Below are positions 4,392 to 6,505 of a stretch of 6,505 nucleotides of DNA, piece by piece (the stretch's first letter is position 1; every line of letters begins with the position of its first letter). This DNA comes from Chloroflexota bacterium (GTDB lineage: Bacteria; Chloroflexota; Anaerolineae; Anaerolineales; Villigracilaceae). Made by a program: the position numbers and the translations under genes. Below the pieces are notes generated by a model, which worked only from the letters and a program-made list of their open reading frames with translations, was not told the origin of the DNA and ran no database searches. The stretch covers positions 1 through 6,505 of the forward strand of contig JAMDBC010000101.1 in the NCBI GenBank assembly GCA_023484185.1, in the 5' to 3' direction.

Positions 4392-6173
4392 TCACCTCGC
4401 TCCTCTTCTCCCAAATTGACGCTCCAACATATCCACGGACAAATGAATCATGGTCGGTCGTCCATGCGGACAGGTGCGCGGCGAATCGCAATTTTCCAGA
4501 TCGGTCAGCAGGGCGCGTTGTTCATCGGTCGAAAGGGTCTGTCCGCCTTTGACGGCCAGCCGCTTGCAGACGCGCGCTGCCAGTTTCTTTTCCATTTCAT
4601 TTTGCAACGGCGCTTCATCTTCTTCAAAGTCTTCGACGATGGCGCGCAGCGCAGCGGATGGGTCCCCGCCCGCAAAGATGACCGGCGTGGCGCGCACCTG
4701 GAAGGAATTGGAACCAAAATCTTCGACTTCAAACCCAAAGTGTTCCAGAACCGGTAATTGCTCGGCCAATAATTTTGCATTTGCTGGCGGCAATTGCACC
4801 ACCACGGGTGTGAGCAAAGACTGTGACGGAATTTTTTTCATATCGTGTTGCGCCATGAGTTTCTCAAATAAAACGCGTTCGTGCGCGGCGTGTTGGTCAA
4901 TCAAATATAAACCGTCCGGGCCTTCGGCCACAAGATACGTCGAACCGATTTGGCCGATGAGACGGAGCAAAGGCACATTGTTTAAAGTTGAAGGCCTGCC
5001 CTGAGCGTTGTCGAAGGGTTGAAGGCTGGAAGGTTGACCGATTCCAGACCCTCGATTCTCGACTTCCAACTGATCACTGTTCACTGATAACTGATCACTG
5101 GAATGTCCAATCGTCCAATCTAAGCCAACCTGCCTCGTAGACTCGGCGCGATTCCCCCACAATGCAGGCGCAACCGTCGGGATCGGCGCGTACGCCAAAA
5201 GTCCGCGGCGAACCGCACGTTGGACGAAGCTGAAGATGCGGTCCTGATTCCTGAATCGAACTTCCGCCTTGGCAGGATGCACATTCACATCCACTTCTTC
5301 GGGATCGATCTCAACGAACATCGCCGCCAGCGGATAACGTCCGACCATCAACAGCGTGTGATATGCCTGAATGAGTGCGGTGGTCAGCGGCGTATCCTGC
5401 ACCCAGCGGCCATTCACAAAGAACGTGATGTCTTTGCGATTCGAGCGCGTGATGGCCGTCGGACTCACGTAGCCGGTGAGTTTTATATTTTCCTCTTCGG
5501 CGTTGATCTCCAATAATTGCCTGGCGACATCCACGCCATACAACGCGGCCAGGATCGAGCGGCGGTCGCCATCGCCCGCGGTTTGCAGTGTGAAGTTACT
5601 TCCTTCGGCCAATTTGAAACGCACATCGGGATAAGCCAGCGCATAGCGCGTCAGCAATGCGTCGATGGCGCGGCGTTCGGTCAGATCCTTCTTCAGGAAT
5701 TTCAAACGCGCTGGGACATTATAAAAAAGATCTTCGACACGCACGACGGTGCCGGTCGGCGCACCGATGGTCTCGACCTTGCCTTCGTGTCCGCCCTCGA
5801 CCCGGATGCGGGCTCCCACATTCGAGTTCGCCACCTTTGACGTCATCGTCATGCGCGAGACCGAGCCAATCGAAGCCAGCGCCTCGCCGCGAAAACCAAG
5901 CGTGGCGATGTGAAAAAGATCGTCGGCGCGCGCCAGCTTGGATGTGGCGTGACGTGAAACTGCCAGAGCCAACTCGTCCGAGGTGATACCGCTGCCATCA
6001 TCCGCGACTTCGATCAACTTTCGTCCGGCCTCCGCAATCGTCACGGTCAGACTCTTTGCATCGGCGTCCAGCGCATTCTCGATCAATTCCTTGACCACTG
6101 ACGCCGGGCGTTCGATCACTTCACCTGCGGCAATTTGCGAAGCAACTTCAGACGATAAAAGATGAATAGGCAT
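4392..6173 (-). CDS. mutL: DNA mismatch repair protein MutL (endonuclease type)
   Basis: A complete 593-residue MutL. MutL couples mismatch recognition by MutS to strand removal. The N-terminal GHKL ATPase domain (about 1-330) has all its motifs: E29 in VVKELIENALDA, D58 in DDGSGI, then HATSKL and LGFRGEALASI, with VHPAKAEVRF near the end. The C-terminal domain (about 400-593) carries the metal-dependent nicking motif DQHA(x2)E(x4)E at D426-E437, C536 in an ARVCKRLA segment, and CPHGRP at 568-573. It is therefore predicted to nick DNA itself, as in bacteria lacking MutH and Dam. The linker (about 355-395) contains in-frame dispersed repeats (SDQLSVNSDQL, PFDNAQGRP). ATG 6173 is the canonical start (MPIHLLSSEVASQIAAGEV), with TATAAT 6 nt upstream. 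No mutS is adjacent. Confidence 0.97.
   Translation of the reverse strand: MPIHLLSSEVASQIAAGEVIERPASVVKELIENALDADAKSLTVTIAEAGRKLIEVADDGSGITSDELALAVSRHATSKLARADDLFHIATLGFRGEALASIGSVSRMTMTSKVANSNVGARIRVEGGHEGKVETIGAPTGTVVRVEDLFYNVPARLKFLKKDLTERRAIDALLTRYALAYPDVRFKLAEGSNFTLQTAGDGDRRSILAALYGVDVARQLLEINAEEENIKLTGYVSPTAITRSNRKDITFFVNGRWVQDTPLTTALIQAYHTLLMVGRYPLAAMFVEIDPEEVDVNVHPAKAEVRFRNQDRIFSFVQRAVRRGLLAYAPIPTVAPALWGNRAESTRQVGLDWTIGHSSDQLSVNSDQLEVENRGSGIGQPSSLQPFDNAQGRPSTLNNVPLLRLIGQIGSTYLVAEGPDGLYLIDQHAAHERVLFEKLMAQHDMKKIPSQSLLTPVVVQLPPANAKLLAEQLPVLEHFGFEVEDFGSNSFQVRATPVIFAGGDPSAALRAIVEDFEEDEAPLQNEMEKKLAARVCKRLAVKGGQTLSTDEQRALLTDLENCDSPRTCPHGRPTMIHLSVDMLERQFGRRGAR
4995..5018 (-). repeat. Dispersed repeat (CTCAGGGCAGG type) read in frame inside mutL
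   Basis: On the coding strand it contains GACAACGCTCAGGGCAGG and is read as PFDNAQGR. It matches 1247-1270 in the ABC-F gene at 22 of 24 positions, in the same sense and frame relative to each gene. It lies in the flexible linker between the ATPase and endonuclease domains, where an insertion is tolerable. Short GTTGAAGG/GAAGGTTG repeats flank it. Confidence 0.75.
5068..5100 (-). repeat. Tandem ACTGATCACTG repeat inside the mutL linker
   Basis: AACTGATCACTG occurs at 5068-5079 and again at 5089-5100, a 21-base period, with a related TTCACTGAT between. On the mutL strand this reads SDQLSVNSDQL. Repeats of this kind are usually intergenic in bacterial genomes, from memory. Here it is kept in frame and adds low-complexity linker sequence. 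Confidence 0.75.
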
Positions 6174-6179
6174 GGCTCG

Positions 6180-6185
6180 ATTATA
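6180..6185 (-). promoter_or_regulatory. TATAAT -10 box exactly 6 nt before the mutL ATG (leaderless type)
   Basis: On the minus strand the sequence reads TATAATcgagccATG. There is no Shine-Dalgarno sequence and no recognisable -35 box; the -35 position falls within the proximal arm of the palindrome at 6197-6240. The transcript is predicted to begin at or beside the start codon. Confidence 0.65.
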
Positions 6186-6196
6186 GCGGGAATAAT

Positions 6197-6240
6197 GTCA
6201 TTGCGAGGAGTGTTCTTCTCTGAAGCAATCTCGCAATGAC
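6197..6240. repeat. 44-bp palindromic element (GTCATTGCGAG...CTCGCAATGAC)
   Basis: Perfect 11-bp inverted arms at 6197-6207 and 6230-6240 flank a 22-base centre. The sequence belongs to a type of short dispersed palindrome, with GTCATTGCGAGGAG on one side and GAAGCAATCTCGCAATGAC on the other, that I recognise from many bacterial genomes. It is likely a mobile or REP-like element. It fills the middle of the divergent mutL/HAD intergenic region, 11 nt from one -10 box and 14 nt from the other. Confidence 0.8.
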
Positions 6241-6254
6241 AGGATGCAATCACG

Positions 6255-6260
6255 TATAAT
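6255..6260 (+). promoter_or_regulatory. TATAAT -10 box exactly 6 nt before the HAD gene ATG (leaderless type)
   Basis: The sequence reads TATAATaaccaaATG with ATG at 6267. No Shine-Dalgarno sequence and no good -35 box are visible. It mirrors the mutL promoter across the palindrome, giving two divergent leaderless-type promoters. Confidence 0.65.
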
Positions 6261-6266
6261 AACCAA

Positions 6267-6505
6267 ATGTCCTTTACCACCATTTTCTTCGATCTCGACG
6301 ACACGCTCTATCCTGCATCCAGCGGTTTGTGGCAAACGCTCAAAAAACGCATGAGCACGTATATGCACGAGCGCATGGGAATTCCCGAATCAGAGATAGG
6401 ACGCCTGCGCGAAAAATATTTCCGCGAATACGGCACGACCTTGCGCGGACTGCAGGCGAATCACAAAATTGACGAGCAGGATTTTCTGGCCAGCGCGAAC
6501 GCTTC
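6267..6505 (+). CDS. HAD-superfamily pyrimidine 5'-nucleotidase-like protein, 3' end outside window
   Basis: Seventy-nine residues are visible before the window ends. The N-terminus MSFTTIFFDLDDTLYPASSG carries HAD motif I, DLDDT, whose first aspartate is the catalytic nucleophile and second the general acid in the superfamily. The following helical cap segment, with GLWQTLKKRMSTYM, LREKYFREYGTTLRGL and a downstream IDEQDFL, resembles the SDT1/Phm8-type pyrimidine 5'-nucleotidases, which dephosphorylate UMP or CMP in the cytoplasm. Motifs II-IV lie outside the window, so substrate is inferred from the cap only. ATG 6267 is fixed by the TATAAT six bases upstream and by motif I starting nine residues in. 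It is transcribed divergently from mutL. Confidence 0.85.
   Translation, partial: MSFTTIFFDLDDTLYPASSGLWQTLKKRMSTYMHERMGIPESEIGRLREKYFREYGTTLRGLQANHKIDEQDFLASANA

Noticed and set aside
4237..4491. Minus-strand 84-codon frame between mutL and the membrane protein.
   Set aside because: It overlaps the mutL 3' end and the membrane frame, has no ribosome-binding site and no protein-like features.
5068..5100. CRISPR-like direct repeats.
   Set aside because: Only two exact short units with a 9-base interval, inside the mutL coding frame; no array or spacer structure.
4450..5840. Long plus-strand open frames opposite mutL (4450-5004, 5220-5516, 5517-5840).
   Set aside because: They lie antisense to a complete mutL with all family motifs, have low-complexity compositions and no family resemblance, so they are coding-strand shadows.
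6116..6304. Minus-strand frame crossing the palindrome upstream of mutL.
   Set aside because: It overlaps the mutL start in another frame and reads CHCEIASEKNTPRNDI, the usual spurious translation of this palindromic repeat type.

Overview
The window reads as a bacterial chromosome segment, most likely from Chloroflexota (Anaerolineae-like). This lineage call is an inference from remembered protein families and dispersed repeats, not from any search. Supporting signs are the gene set (ABC-F ATPase, DUF2442 and DUF5674 proteins, an alpha/alpha-toroid protein, endonuclease-type MutL, HAD nucleotidase), moderate G+C, the CAQ/GGGCAGG-type repeat, the GTCATTGCGAG palindrome, and promoters placed almost on the start codon.

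Layout. Bases 2-1498 (+) hold the 3' three quarters of an ABC-F ATPase. Bases 1499-2680 (+) are a small accessory region. It holds a DUF2442 protein carrying what looks like the first residues of a DUF4160 protein (1517-1819), then a coupled pair made of a DUF5674 protein (1939-2274) and an unknown 115-residue partner (2271-2618). Each module is followed by a further copy of the ABC-F gene's own 3' coding end, at about 1831 and 2621. The arrangement is therefore tail - module 1 - tail - module 2 - partial tail. Bases 2788-3807 (+) encode an uncharacterised prenyltransferase/squalene-cyclase-like toroid protein. Converging on it is a membrane protein or N-terminally truncated remnant (3804-4313, -), lying downstream of mutL (4392-6173, -). 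After a 93-bp divergent intergenic region with a 44-bp palindromic element, a HAD pyrimidine-5'-nucleotidase-like gene (6267 onward, +) runs off the window.

How the genes relate. There is no single pathway. ABC-F acts on ribosomes, MutL in mismatch repair and the HAD protein probably in nucleotide dephosphorylation. The unusual part is the accessory region: diverged copies of the ABC-F end bracket small, possibly toxin-antitoxin-like modules. This suggests that the 3' end of the ABC-F gene has repeatedly been a junction for gaining genes. A second theme is promoter architecture: three genes have TATAAT exactly 6 nt before ATG, as expected for leaderless mRNAs. A third is in-frame dispersed repeats inside the linkers of both ABC-F and MutL.
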